Shown: positions 46,884 to 59,093 of the stretch, in pieces
Position numbering within the stretch: the stretch's first letter is position 1
How the letters are laid out: the number at the start of each line of letters is the position of its first letter
NCBI GenBank assembly: GCA_030068075.1
Contig: CM057836.1
Span: 67,121,788 to 67,185,787 of the forward strand
Direction of reading: 5' to 3'
From: Paguma larvata
Taxonomy: Eukaryota; Chordata; Mammalia; Carnivora; Viverridae
DNA length: 64,000 bases
Made by a program: the position numbers and the translations under genes
The notes under the pieces: model-generated
Seen by the model: the letters and a program-made list of their open reading frames with translations, nothing else
Told to the model about the DNA's origin: nothing
Databases searched by the model: none

Positions 46884-46917
<34 letters not shown>

Positions 46918-46918
46918 C
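46872..46918. repeat. (GT)/(GA)n compound microsatellite
   Basis: TGTGTGTATGTGTGTG leads into (AG)n with a single internal interruption. Confidence 0.9.
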
Positions 46919-47190
46919 TATATTTATACTAACTGGGTTTGAAGACTAACTAATAATGCAGTTACAGTAAAATAGATTAAAAGTAATGAAGAAAATAAAA
47001 TAATTTGAAGTATTTTTATTCCATAGGCCTCAAATGGAAAAAGAAGCAGAATCTATAATCTGAAATTTTCAAGCATTTTCATTCTTCTCTAATCTGTTAT
47101 ATTTCATACATATATATATGTATAACATAACATATATATATATGTTAGAGAAATGTATGTGTTATATATATATATTATATTTATAGTCTA
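46919..47190. other. AT-rich DNA with (TA)n blocks
   Basis: The final part (about 47108-47190) is two (TA)n blocks in near-palindromic arrangement around 'gtataacataac'. No gene. Confidence 0.5.
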
Positions 47191-47410
47191 TATTATATTT
47201 GCATATAATATAGTGATTCAACAACACTGCCATACAACACTGGGTGTTCATCACAAGTGCACTCCTTAATCCCCATCACCTATTTAACCTATCTCCCACC
47301 CACTTCCCTCTGGTAACCATCAGTTTATTCTCTATAGTTAAAGTCTGTGTCTTGGTTTGCTTCTCTCGCTCTCTTTTTTTCCCCTTTGCTCATCTGTTAT
47401 TTTGATTTAA
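47191..47410 (-). mobile_element. Carnivore L1 3' end, minus strand
   Basis: 'tagtgattcaacaacactgc', 'tcatcacaagtgcactcctt', 'aatccccatcacctatttaa', 'ctctggtaaccatcagttta' and 'ttctctatagttaaagtctg' are the reverse complement of the carnivore L1 3' UTR signature seen on the plus strand at 7700-7860. Confidence 0.9.
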
Positions 47411-47869
47411 TAGGTTTGGTGTGAAATAAAAAGGAAGTGTATAATATTAGTTTTTAAGAAATAACATTTTGAAAATACTCAGAGGAAGAATTCAACAAAG
47501 TTTCCTATATAACCAAATTTTGGATAGATTTAGCACTTCAAATATATATACAATTTTCTGAGCTTTAAATGAAATGTCAAAATTTTCTAAATACACCATT
47601 TTATCAGGTTTATTTTCTGTGTTCACATGGGCCATTTTTATAGATTAAAAATAAGAACGACAGATAATATATTCAGAGACTATTATGAAATAATATGAAA
47701 ATGCTTCCATTTATATGATTTAATCTCTTTTATGTCATGTTTACATATTCGTATCATATGATCCTCTTAGTAAATTTGTAAATAGGAATCAGTTTTATTA
47801 CACAGATTTCCTAAATGGAATAACTGGTGCCTAGTAGAAAAAATAGATCTATAATATATATTTACCATT
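47411..47869. other. No assignable feature
   Basis: AT-rich unassigned DNA. Confidence 0.4.
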
Positions 47870-49440
47870 TTAATCATTTTTATGTGAATGGATCAGTGGC
47901 ATTAAGTGCAGTCACTTTGTTATACAATCATTACCACCATCCATCCCCAGAACTTTCTTCATCTTAGCAAGTGAAACTGTGTACTCATTAAACAATAACT
48001 TCCCTGACTTCTATTCCTGGCAACCATATTCTACTTTCTGTCTCTATGAATGTGACTACTCTAGGTACATCATGTAAATGGAATCATACGATATTTGCCC
48101 TTTTGTGTTTGAGTTGTTTTGCTTAGCTCAATTTTATCTCTGGTTCATCCATGTCACAGCATTTGTCGGAATTTAATTACTTTTTAAAGTCTAAGTAATA
48201 TCCCATTGCATGTATATACCATATTTTCTGATCTGTCGATAAACACTTGGGTTACTTCCATCACTGGCTATTATGAATAATGCTACTATGAACATGAACA
48301 TACCAATATTTGAGTCTCTGCTTTTAACCATGAGTATAAACCCAGAGGTGGAATTGCTATATCATATGGTAATTTTATATTAATATTTTTGAGGAACTGC
48401 CATAATGTTTCCCACAGTAGCTATACCAGTTTTTAGATTTCCATCAACAATGCACAAGATCCTGTCATTCTTCATCAGTATATGAAAATCCCTTTGAAAA
48501 CTCCCTGTTGCCTCTATCTCCCCTAACTGCCAGGTGCATAATTAGTCACTCCTCACAATCTCTGGCCAGGTCTTCTTGCCCACGCTTTATTAAAATCACA
48601 TTTTTGCACCATAAATAAATAAATAATTAAAATAATGCACAAGGGTTACAATTTCTCCATATCCTTGGCAACACCTGTTATTATTTAATTAATTAATTAA
48701 TTAATTAATTAATTTATGTTAATAGCTATCTTTTCGGGTGTGAGGTGATCCCTTACTGTGGTTTTGACTTACATTTCCCTAAGGATTAAGGATATTGAAC
48801 ATCTTCTTGAATAGCTTATTGGCTATTTGTTTATCCACCAAGAAGAAATGTCTATTCAAGTCTTTTGCTCTTTTTGAACAGTGTTGTTTATTTATGGTTT
48901 TGTTTTGATTTGAATTGTAGGAATTCTTTACATAATCTGGTTATCAATCCCTTACCAGTTATATGATTTGCAAATATTTTCTCTCATCCTATGGGTTGCC
49001 TTTCCTCTTTTTCAAAGTGTCTTTTGAGGTACAAATATTGTACTGCTGATGATGTTCAATTAATTTATATATAAATTTTTTGTTGAATTTTTTTGGGTCT
49101 TATATCCCAGAAATCATTGGCAAATTCAGTGTTACGAAATTTTACCATTATAGTTATAGTAATGGTATAGTTATGAAAACTATGTTTTCTTTTAAGGGTT
49201 TTATACTTTTAGCTCCTAAATTTAGGTCTCTGATCCTTTTTGAATTAATTTTTCTATATTTTGTAAGGTATATGCTCAACCTGATTTTTTTTTACTAGTG
49301 TATACCAAGGTTTTTCCTAAGACCCACTGTCCTTTCTCCATGATTTTGACACCTTTGTTGGAAATCAAACTATATATGCAAGGTTTTATTTCTGAGTTTT
49401 CAATCCTAATACATTGATTTATATGCCTGTCTTTATACCA
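47870..49440 (-). mobile_element. Old L1M, 3' UTR and ORF2 end, minus strand
   Basis: 'catccatccccagaactttc', 'gttcatccatgtcacagcat', 'tgctactatgaacatgaaca', 'tatagtaatttt'-type text, 'gtgaggtgatcccttactgt', 'gcaaatattttctctcatcc' and 'tttaggtctctgatcctttt' run in the order expected for the reverse complement of L1 from its 3' UTR into ORF2. The element resumes at 50046. Stops are frequent. Confidence 0.85.
48684..48716. repeat. (TTAA)n microsatellite inside L1
   Basis: About eight tandem TTAA/AATT units, self-complementary, lie within the old L1. Confidence 0.92.
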
Positions 49441-49600
49441 ATTTATACTTTATACTATTACTTTATACTTTATAATATTAATAGTAATATACTATTATAT
49501 GTATTATATAGTTATTAATATATTAATAGTATATATAATATATATACTTTATAATATTAATAGTAATATACTATTACTTTATACTTTATACTATTTATTC
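49441..49600. repeat. AT-rich block with a 32-bp direct duplication
   Basis: The same 32-base A/T-rich unit (TACTTTATAATATTAATAGT... ending ACTATTA) occurs at 49466-49497 and 49545-49576. It lies between two halves of an old L1. Confidence 0.85.
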
Positions 49601-49829
49601 ATTCATTCACTCATTCATTCATTTATTGAGAGAGCGGGAGGCAGACAGAACAAATGAGCAAGGGAGAGGGACAAAGGGAGGATGGAGGGAGAGAGAGAGA
49701 GAGAGAGAGAATCTTAAGAATGCTAAGCATGGAGCCTGACATGGGACTCTATCCCATGACCCTGGGATTATGATCTATGCCAAAATCAAGAGTGGAACAC
49801 TCAGACAACTGGGTCATCCAGGTACCCCT
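49601..49829 (-). mobile_element. CAN SINE, diverged
   Basis: Starts in (TTCA)n, 'cattcatttattgagagagc', has a (GA)n stretch (about 49690-49710) and ends 'gggtcatccaggtacccc'. Strong divergence in the head. Confidence 0.85.
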
Positions 49830-49835
49830 ATTTTT

Positions 49836-50045
49836 TAAGTTTTTATTTTAATTTCAGTGAGTTAACATACAGTTAATATTAGTTTCAGGTGTATAATATG
49901 GTGATTCCACACTTTCAAACACCACCTCATGTTGATCACAAGTGCACTCCTGAATCCCCATCACCTATTTAACCCATCCACCCACCCACCTCCTTTCTGG
50001 TAGTCATCAGTTTGCTTTCTATAGTTAAGAGTCTGTTTCTCGCAT
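49836..50045 (-). mobile_element. Carnivore L1 3' end, minus strand
   Basis: 'agtgagttaacatacagtta', 'tagtttcaggtgtataatat', 'gatcacaagtgcactcctga' and 'tctatagttaagagtctgtt' mark the 3' terminus of a young-to-middle-aged L1. It is truncated to 210 bp and inserted in older L1 DNA. Confidence 0.9.
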
Positions 50046-50835
50046 ACCAGTTTTTTGATTATCACAGCTCTGTAGTAAGTTTAGAAAAAAGGAAGTGTGA
50101 GACCTCCCACCTTCTTATTAATTTCCAAGATTGTTTTGGCTATTTGGGTCACTCAAGATACCATACGAATTTTATAATTTTTTTTCTGTGAAAGATTTCA
50201 TAGAGATTTTGAGAGAGGGAATCTATAGGTCACTTTGGATAGTAAGACATCTTAACAATATTATGTCTTTCAATCAATGTACTTCAGATGTCTATTGGTA
50301 GCTTTTTAAATTTCTTTCAGCAATGTTTGCCTGAATCATCTTTGCATTTCAGGTGTAAATCCCACTTAGTCATGACGTATAATACTTTTAACATGCTGTT
50401 GAATTTGATTTGCTAGTAATTTGTTGAAAAATTCATTTATGTTCACAAGGATATGGATAGATTTTATCATAGTATTTTGGCTTTTATAACAGAGTAATGC
50501 TGCCTTATAGAATATTTTTAAGTGTTCCTTCCTCTTCAGTATTTTAAGCTAGTATCTTGTGTTTTCATTTTCAATCGTTGCCAAATATTTTCTAATTTCT
50601 CTTCTGATGCCTTATTTTACCTGTTAATCATTCAGAAATGTATTTAATTTGCAAATATTTGTGAATTTTCCAGGTTTCCTTTTGCCATCAATTCCTACTT
50701 TCATTCCATTATAATCCTAAAAAGGATTTTGTATGATTTAAGTCTTTTGAAATTTAGTAACACTGGTTTTGTTGCCTAATGTATAGTTAATGTATAGTTA
50801 ATCCTAGAGATGTTCCCTATGCACTTCCTATTCTA

Positions 50836-51056
50836 GGGGTGCCTAGGTGGCTCAGTGAGTTAAACATTGGACTTAAGCTCAGGTCATGATCTTGTGGTTC
50901 TTGGGCTCAAGCCCTGTGTCAGGCTCTGTGCTGACACCTCAGAGCCTCAGGTACCCCTACTGAATATTGATTCTGATTCTATGTCTCCCTCTCTCTCTGT
51001 TCCTCCCCAACTTGCACTCTGTCTCCCTTTCTCAAAAATAAATAAATATTAAAAAA
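50836..51056 (+). mobile_element. CAN SINE inside L1
   Basis: Head 'ggggtgcctaggtggctcag', tail AAATAAATAAATATT plus A run. It carries an internal insertion or substitution block, 'caggtacccctactgaatat', in place of the usual 'gagcctgcttcgg' text. Flanks share a cta-ttcta-like duplication. Confidence 0.92.
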
Positions 51057-51325
51057 AAAGAAAAATTCTATTTCTATTGCTATTTGGTAGTGTGTTCTAT
51101 ACATGTCTTTAGGTACAATTGGTCTATAGTATTTTTATGTACATTATTTCATTATTAAACTTCTTTTGGTTGTTCCATCCATTCTTGAAATTGTAATCTT
51201 GAAGTCTTCTACTGATATTGTAGAATTGTCTTTTCTCCTTTAATTTTGTCATTACTTGCTTTGTATACTTTTGGAGATTTGATGTTTGGTGCATATATGT
51301 TTATAGTTTTTACATCTTCTTGGTC

Positions 51326-51520
51326 AATTTTTTTTAATTTTAATTTATTTATTTTGAAAGAGAGAGAGTAGAGGAGGGACAGAGAGAGAGGGAGAGAGAG
51401 TTCCAAGCAGACTCCATGCTGTCAGTGTAGAGCCTGACATGGGCTTGATCTCACAAACTGTGAGATCATGACCTGAGTCAAAATCAAGAGTCGACACTTA
51501 ACCAACTGAGCCACCCAGGT
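51326..51520 (-). mobile_element. CAN SINE inside L1
   Basis: Reverse-oriented, 'aatttatttattttgaaaga' to 'actgagccacccaggttt'. Moderate divergence. Confidence 0.92.
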
Positions 51521-52330
51521 TTCTTTGTGAATTGGATTCTTTTATCTTTATACAATGTCCTTCTTTGTCTCTTCTAACATTTTTTTACTTAAACTCTGTT
51601 TTCAATTATCTGTAAAGGTACCCCTGCTTTCTTTTGATACTATTTGCATGAAATATTTTTTCTATCCTTTCATTTTCAATCTATACATGTTCATAAATAT
51701 GAAATAAATCTCTTGTAAATATTATATAATTGAATCTTTTTTTATTATTCATTCTTCTGACCTGTGACATCTGTTTGGGAAATTTAATCCATATACATTT
51801 AAATACTTATTAATAGGGAAATATATACCTTCACATTTCATTATTTGTTTTCTGTATGTATTAAAGGCTTTTTTTTTTTAACTCGTTTCTTCCCTTATTG
51901 CCTTCCTTTATGTTTAGTTGATATTTTTGTAGTGACATATGTCTGCTGTTTAGTCCCTCTACTAAATTGATCAATTACACTATTTTTCAGCTCTGGAATT
52001 TCTGCTGAATTTTATTTATTTTTAATAATTATTACATTTTTGTTGACATTCTCTTTTTGTTTATGTATTATTTTCAGGAAATTCTTTAGGTCTTCGTATT
52101 TCATTTAGCTCTTTGAGCATATTTAAGAGTTACTTTAAGGTCTTTTTCTAGTAACTGTGATATATATATGTATATTTCTTCAGTTACTGTTTTTGGAGAT
52201 TTAGTTGCTTTGAATGGAACATATTTCCCTCTTTCTTTGTACCCTTATAGTCTTTTGTTGAAAATTAGACATTTGAAAAAATAACCACCTCTTTCAGTCT
52301 TTAAAGACTGGTATGGAAGACCTTCATGGA

Positions 52331-53029
52331 TTAGCAAATCCCTGAACATAAAGATCAGCCTGGAGTAAAGGCTTAAGGTCTTCTCACATCTTTCTGGCGT
52401 GGGTATTGTTTGAGTGTGTGCTTTATATGTTTATTTATTCATTAATTTTTAGTGTCTCTAGTTGCTTTTAAATATCTTAATTTCCTAGAGTCTCACCTCA
52501 TCCTTTTCCCATGGCCTTAGATGTTCATTGTATTCTTCCCATCATCTCTTGCCCAGAGCTATCCATGGCTCCGCAGCCCCCCTGCAGTTTTTCACATACC
52601 TCAGTGCCCACCAATGTCTTCTGCAATTCCCAGCTTGAAATCCAAACTATACTTCCATTCACTGTTTGAGCTCTAGTCAAATGAAATTACAAATGAACAA
52701 ACAAACAAACAAAAAAAAACAATCCCTGGGGGAATTCCTCAGACAGGTCAGGTATTTTAAATAAGTTCCATTTTGCTTCTTCCTTCCTGAGGGAGGAAAT
52801 TGGGAATCAAGCTACTTCATCCGGACTAATCTGTCACACTGTGGAGGAGGTCAGGCAAAGTGTAGATAAAAATGCTGTGAAATTTCCTACCATTTGAGTG
52901 TGGCTTTTTCTTTTTCTTTTTTCTTTTAACTTTAAGGGCAAGATTTATTGTGGAAGGGTCATAGCCTGGAGCAAGGCAAGAAACATGTGAACAGATTTGT
53001 TGCTATAGGTCCTCACTTTTTTTGGTTGT
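52331..53029. other. No gene; possibly further decayed repeat
   Basis: GC-balanced stretch at 52490-52680 without a recognisable frame. A short (AAAC)n lies at about 52697-52720. Confidence 0.4.
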
Positions 53030-53525
53030 TAGTTTTCTAGTTTTTATGTAAATTCCAATTTGTTAACCTACAGTGTAATATTAGCTTCAGAATAGAATTG
53101 AATTTAGTGATTCATCACTTACATATAACACCCTGTGCTCATCAGAAGTGCCCTCCTTACTACCCATCACCCATTTAGCCCATCCCCTCATGTACCTCCC
53201 CTCCAGCAATGCTCAGCGTGTTCTCTATAGTTAAGAGTGTGTTTTATGGTTTGGCTCTCTCTTTTTTTCCCATTGTGTTCATCTGTTTTGTCTCTTAAAT
53301 TCCACATATGAGTGAAATCATATGGTATTTGTTTTTCTCTGACTTGATTTATTTTGCTCAGCATACTCTCTAGTTTTATCCACATCATTGCAAATGGCAA
53401 GATTTCATTCTTTTTTTATGACTGAGTAATATTTTGTTGTATATATAAACCCCACAACTTCTTTACCCATTCATCAGACAATGAATGCGGCTTTTCTGAT
53501 TGAGCATTTGCCCGATTGCTATAGA
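53030..53525 (-). mobile_element. L1 3' end, minus strand
   Basis: 'gtgattcatcacttacatat', 'cagaagtgccctccttacta', 'tctatagttaagagtgtgtt', 'ccacatatgagtgaaatcat' and 'tgactgagtaatattttgtt' mark an L1 3' UTR in reverse orientation. Confidence 0.88.
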
Positions 53526-53929
53526 TCTTTGATTGGTTTCCAGAGATGCTATTTGTTTATTTGAAATTTTTGTGGGAGAACAAAGACCTGGTACTTCTTA
53601 GTTGACTGTCTTGATGATGTCTAAGAATACATATATTTTTAACTCACATAAATGGTATGAAAATTGAGCAAGTGTCTTATTCCTGGACTCCTGACTTGTT
53701 ACTTTGTTTTCATTATAATGTAATAGATGGCCTTAAAAATTGTATTGCCTTTGATATCCATATAAGAAATACTCAAGTATGTAATTTGAGTGTCTTTTAT
53801 TTCAAGGGAATACTGATTTCATGCTTTAAAATAAAATCTTGCACTGAGTTCCACAAATATTATAATCATATCTTAAGATATATAGATGCAAGATGTTAGA
53901 AAATAAATAAATTTCACTCTATATGCATA
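53526..53929. other. No assignable feature
   Basis: The 80-codon plus frame at 53657-53899 lacks any gene support. Confidence 0.4.
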
Positions 53930-54450
53930 GATTTGTAATTAAAAATTAGAACTTCTGTACCAATTATCTATTCCCCTAAATCAATGGCTTAGTGTATTTA
54001 ATATTTATTTATCCCACTAGTCTGAATATTTCCAATTTGTACTGTGATCAGTCAGTTAGTGTTTCTGGTGTTGGCTGTGCTCACTCACATATTGTGGTCT
54101 CTTGTATTGTATGTTCACTCACAACAGCTAGATGGTGGCTGATTTACATTGGTCGTGGCTTGGAGCTCTTTGGTGATTTGGCTGTGTTCCATGTGTCTTT
54201 CATCTTTCAGCAGATTAGTCTGGGCATGCTCTTATGATGATGGCAAAGGTTCAAGACAGCAAAATTCAGTGCACAAGGTAATAAACCATTCTACAAACTA
54301 GAGAAACAAACTACATGGTTGAACTCACTGTCAAGTGATGGAGCAGGCCACTTTGATCTCAAGGGTAAGAGAGTATGAGGTTACATGGTAAAAATGATGA
54401 TATGGAAAGGATAAAAAACTGGGACCATCTTTGCAATCATTCACAACCTG
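53930..54450. repeat. Ancient dispersed repeat, family not assigned
   Basis: 'accaattatctattccccta', 'ggctgtgctcactcacatat', 'gcaggccactttgatctcaa' and 'aaaactgggaccatctttgc' follow the order of the ancient repeat group that includes 17458 and 31905. An 81-codon frame over it is chance. Confidence 0.45.
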
Positions 54451-55600
54451 AGAAGAGTTTTTCTGTAATCTTAAGGTTCCTCACAAATGAATTATAAAAA
54501 CTTTTTAGTTACTGAAACATTTCTGGTGTATCTCTTGGTTATATATTGGTAATCTAGTTAACATTAATCTTCTTAATTTGAACTAATAAAGTTTACTTTT
54601 CCATCCTCTTAGTCCTTTATCACATAAAAAAATAATTAGTTTTTGCTACTAACAATACAGAAATAAGTAATAATTAGGAAGCAAAGGAGTCAGTACAATA
54701 TTTTTCAGCAGTGTGTCTTTTACCTTCATAATTGTCAGCTCACTTTTTAGGTCAGGAATATATTGTCGATTCTTATTATTTGCATCATATCATCTTTTGC
54801 ATCCAGTAGACATGAATACATGACCTTTCTCCATCTTACTTCTTGACTCAGTGACAAACATCAATACTTTCAACAATTCTGCTCAAGTATTTAATATGAT
54901 AAAATGCAGATATGGTGCTTAAAAATGGAGGCCTTCTCACTGAGACCGCTATACCATTAAGAGAAGACAGATAAAGTTATGATATCCCCTGGAAATGACA
55001 TATATTAAAGAAGAATAAGGAATTTAAGAATAATAAAAGTGAAAACATGGAGAGTTTAAAAGAAAATTTATTATGGATGAATGATGATTTGAAAATAAAC
55101 AGCTATTTATTCTATATCTTTTCTTTGCCAACACTGTATCATATATTGCAAGGAAAAATCTTATATAACTGAATTAAAAAGCAAAAAAGAATTTAACCTT
55201 TCATTTTTATTATCAGACCTTATTTTCCTCTCAAATCAAATAATACTCAGGAACCAAGCTACAAAAGAGATAAAAGTGAGGGGCTTATTGAATCCTTAGT
55301 CATTCACTTTCTTATTCGTACTTTTCCCTACCCTAGCCCTAATGTCAGCAAAACACTTAACTCTAAGTAGAACGCATTTCAAAAAACTGTTGAATCTGTT
55401 GTGTTGTAAATAAGAAACTGAGCAGTAGAGAAAAGATTTAAGTGACCTAATTAGCAGGACTATTTACTGATAGGGCTGGAAATGAAAGATAAGACATCTT
55501 GATTGTCGTTTATTCAGTAATGTTGAGAAGTGCCTTCATGATTTTGTTTAGGTTTTGTTTTATTGGCCGTAACTGCGACTCCTTCCAAGTTTCTTTTCTG
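54451..55600. other. Intergenic DNA, no gene seen
   Basis: AT-rich, no repeat or exon recognised. Confidence 0.4.
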
Positions 55601-55816
55601 GGGTGCCTGGGTGGCTCAGTCGGTTGAGCGGCCGACTTCAGCTTAGGTCATGATCTCTCGGTCTGTGAGTTCGAGCCCCGCGTCGGGCTCTGTACTGACT
55701 GCTCAGAGCCTGGAGCCTGCTTCCGATTCTGTGTCTCCTTCTCTCTCTGCCCTTCCCCTGTTCATGCTGTGCCTCTATGTCTCTCAAAAATAAATAAACA
55801 TTAAAAAAATTTTTCA
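55601..55816 (+). mobile_element. CAN SINE, young copy
   Basis: Head GGGTGCCTGGGTGGCTCAGT, intact B-box text 'gtctgtgagttcgagccccg', and tail AAATAAATAAACATTAAAAA. The target duplication aagtttcttttct is exact (55587-55599 and 55817-55829). Confidence 0.97.
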
Positions 55817-55829
55817 AAGTTTCTTTTCT

Positions 55830-57209
55830 GAGATATAATGGCTATGAGTTTATTTGGAGTAATTGAAATTATAAGCCTGTTTGAATGGAAAGTAAAAGCA
55901 TTTCACGTTTTGGAATTTTCTGTTGCTCCTTTCCCATGCAATTTCTCCCTAGGCTTAGAGATCTTTAGTTAGTTGACAACACTCACTGACGCACAACTTA
56001 CCCTAGAAATTGCCCAACTCTACACTTGATTGCTGACAAAGCTGAATAAGGGGAAAAATAGAAAACCCTTGTCCTCTCTGCAGCTGTCATTTCTAATTTG
56101 TATTGCATATAAGTTTTAATTTCCTTTTAGTAGGTTTATTTTACTTTAACTCTGATATTTGTAATTCTGAAAATCAGTAGCTAGAGATGGACAAAGAGTA
56201 TTGAGTTCAACTACATTTTTTAGACTCTGGAAATTACCTAATATTGTTCTGTTTGTTGTTCTCTCTCTCTTTTTTTTAAATACCTGCTTCTTTATCAAAA
56301 ATTTTTCAAAATAAGAGAAGAAAAATATAAGACAGGTTATTTACTCAACACAACATGTATGTCTAGATAAAAATATTATCACTAAAGTTGTAGAAAAAAT
56401 AAATTATGATCAGAGGTTATAACACTGGAAGCTGTGAATCAAGTGAATAGGAAGATATTTTCATAGAATGCCACCTTTATTAGATGTTAGTAAAAAATAT
56501 CAATGATAAGTTGAGCCAACAAAGAAGTGAACAAAATATGGAATTCAGAAATGAGAAAACCATTGTAAATGAATAAACTCGAAGGGCAAAATCATGTAGA
56601 TTTGGAACTGAGCTTAGCAATTTAGAAAATTGTGGTTGCATAATAGAATATCAGTAAAAGAAAATAGGATAAGCACACATAATCAAGATGTGAAGATGGG
56701 ATATTTGGAATCTTTTTGTCATTCCAAGTATAATATCTATCAATAAATAGCAGCCATATTAAAACTTTAGTTTATTAAATACTCCAACTCTTAACTGTCC
56801 TTATAAGTTTTCCTAAATTTAGTGATTTCTTTCTTGAGAAAAAAAAAGTGACTTACTATTAAATTATTTGCAATTCACCAATTCTTTTAGTTCACTTTAT
56901 TTTTCTTCCTTTAAATTCAATACAATATTTATTTAATGTACTATACCTTAGACTACATATACAGAATAATCTAAATAAAAACGATCTCTCCCCTTTCATT
57001 TTTCTAGCTTTCTTAATACACTGGTAAAGAGAGAGACATTGATAGATTTCTGAAATCAGGTATGCCACATGTTATAATTGCTATCCTTCAGTAGTCAGTT
57101 TGGGGTTCATTTTCTTCTTTTTTATTCTTGCAATGTTTTACATATTAAATAACTGTCATGAAGTACTTTCATTAACAGAATTAAAGCACATTCCTAACTC
57201 ACAAAATTT
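55830..57209. other. Intergenic DNA, no gene seen
   Basis: AT-rich, no support for any feature. Confidence 0.4.
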
Positions 57210-57790
57210 CCTCTAGTTACAGCTCATCTCAAGTTAACCAGACTGTAGTCTGTAGGCACAGTCACTTAAGACTTCAGACACAATCTTCAAGGAGTTAGGG
57301 TCTAATTATAAGGTTAAAAGGAAGAGTCCACAGAACATCCTCACTTCTGACACCAACTGCAACTCAGTGTGGAGGGTAGAGAGGGGAGAAGACCAAAATC
57401 ACACTCAGTTTGAAAGTTCCCACCTCCCAGAATTAATGTGCGACAATATGCATAAAGTATTATCAATCATAGGAAGCTCATATGAGCATCAGTGTCTAGA
57501 GTTTTTATTGGGGCTTCATTCCATATGCATGATTGAATGATTGCTCACATGGTTGAACTTCAGATCAACTGATAACATGTGACTTAAAGTCCCCAAAAGC
57601 TTAAATCACCCTAAATCACATGGCTGGCCCCATCCTAAGACTGCAAGATGTGGCCAACTCTCATCCTAAATCACATTGTTACTCTTTGGCTACCTCAAGA
57701 TTTCCAGGAAAATAAAGATAACCTCTAAGGAAATGAGGGCAAAGATCAATTCCCCTCTGGGGAAGGTCAAATTGTGTACTGCACAGAGCC
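57210..57790. repeat. Ancient LTR-like repeat, family not assigned
   Basis: 'tttttattggggcttcattc', 'catatgcatgattgaatgat', 'atcacatggctggccccatc' and 'ttcccctctggggaaggtca' recall an old retroviral LTR group in mammals. I could not fix ends or class. No coding content. Confidence 0.45.
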
Positions 57791-58070
57791 CAATCTTATG
57801 CATCACTTTAAAAATTTACTTCTCGAAAGAATTACCCATACTTATTATCTTTATCTACTCACCTCTTTTTGACTTATGAAACCTATAATATATAGATTAT
57901 CATTCATGTATTTAATATATAGCTTGTCACTCTTCATCATCACTATGATTATCATCATCACAATAACACATACTGAACACATATAGCGTATGCCTATTGC
58001 AAATTACTATTACCAACTCACTTAATAATTCCAACTTCCAAATTACCGAGGCATCATTATCATACCATTC
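57791..58070. other. No assignable feature
   Basis: AT-rich unassigned DNA. Confidence 0.4.
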
Positions 58071-58278
58071 CTTTTTTTTTTTTAATTTTTTTTTAATGTT
58101 TATTTATTTTTGAGACATAGAGTGAGCAGGAGAAGGGCAGAGAGACAGGGAGACACAGAATCCGAAGCAGGCTGCCAGGCTCTGAGCGCAAAGCGGGGCT
58201 TGAACTCATGATCTGTGAGATAATGACCTGAGCTGAATGAAGTTGGACACTTAATCAACTGAGCCACCTGGGCACTCC
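58071..58278 (-). mobile_element. CAN SINE with small internal deletion
   Basis: Reverse-oriented, 'aatgtttatttatttttgag' to 'gagccacctgggcactcc'. The 'gtcagcacagagcccgac' block is missing, replaced by 'gagcgcaaagcgggg', which indicates an internal deletion of about 15-20 bases. Confidence 0.93.
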
Positions 58279-58549
58279 TCAAATATATACTTTTAATTTC
58301 ATATCTCATTTGTCCTCCTACCCTATTGCATGCATGCCCACACATACACACACACACACACCCTTAGGTTTGAACTCAGATACTTGGATTCTAATTTTTA
58401 CTCTGAGAGACGCTGAAGGAATTGGGACAAATTCCAAAGCTCTCATAATTGTCACACTGTTTTTGTAAGAATTAAGTAAAAGGTTACTAAATTACATCCA
58501 TTTTGTATACTATTTATATTCCAAAACATCCAACATGTCTTCAGTTCCA
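58279..58549. other. No gene; short (CA)n
   Basis: (CA)n at about 58338-58360. The rest is unassigned. Confidence 0.4.
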
Positions 58550-58958
58550 CTGTCTAGACCACAATCCAAGCCACTATCATCTCTCATATGATCTACTTCA
58601 GTTTTCTCTACTCCTTAATCCTGTGTGGCTCTTTCCAAGAAACTGATAGTACTGTATTAAAAATGATTACGTAATAAAATGCAAAACGTGTCCTGGTGCC
58701 ATTTTGTTTAAAACTTTTCGATTACTTTCTCCTATTGAAATAACACATCAAATCCGTAACATGACTGGTAAAACTCTGTCCTCTCCACAGCCTTTGCTAC
58801 CTTTGCAGCATGGGAAAGCCTTCATTTCCTTTGCTCTTTTGACATATTGGCCATCATTCAGACCTTTAGAAGTGGCAAGGTCTTTCAGTCTAATGATTGT
58901 CATTCTGTGTAGGATACATACTATCTTGATTTCTCTTCATATAGACAATGCCTATTCA
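58550..58958. repeat. Possible ancient dispersed repeat
   Basis: 'cctctccacagcctttgcta', 'gccttcatttcctttgctct' and 'acatattggccatcattcag' resemble the reverse complement of the repeat group at 1986-2560. The assignment is tentative. Confidence 0.35.
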
Positions 58959-59020
58959 CTATTGGGATCCCACTACTGAGAGCTTAATATTTACATCTCT
59001 CTATATAATACTGTATCTCA
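58959..59020 (+). repeat. Direct duplication, left copy
   Basis: Bases 58959-58993 (starting CTATTGGGATCCCACTACTG) recur exactly at 59841-59875, and a weaker match continues to about 59020. The copies are 882 bases apart and bracket an AT-rich block containing the solo LTR. Confidence 0.92.
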
Positions 59021-59028
59021 TATGTAGT

Positions 59029-59093
59029 AACACATATAGTATATAATATGTAATATATAATATATAATATATAATACATAATATATAATATAT
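59029..59093. repeat. (TAATATATAA)-type AT repeat, left of the solo LTR
   Basis: Tandem A/T-only units. The last six bases before the LTR, atatat (59088-59093), are repeated immediately after it. Confidence 0.85.

Larger units (their letters stand above)
50046..52330 (-). mobile_element. Old L1M ORF2, minus strand, continued and split by SINEs
   Basis: 'cataccagttttttgattat' directly continues the L1 text that stopped at 49440. 'aatcccacttagtcatgacg', 'ctgttgaatttgatttgcta', 'gtgtgttctatacatgtctt' and 'tttaatccatatacatttaa' are further ORF2 landmarks in reverse order. SINEs at 50836-51056 and 51326-51520 interrupt it. The upstream limit (toward 52330) is uncertain. Confidence 0.75.
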
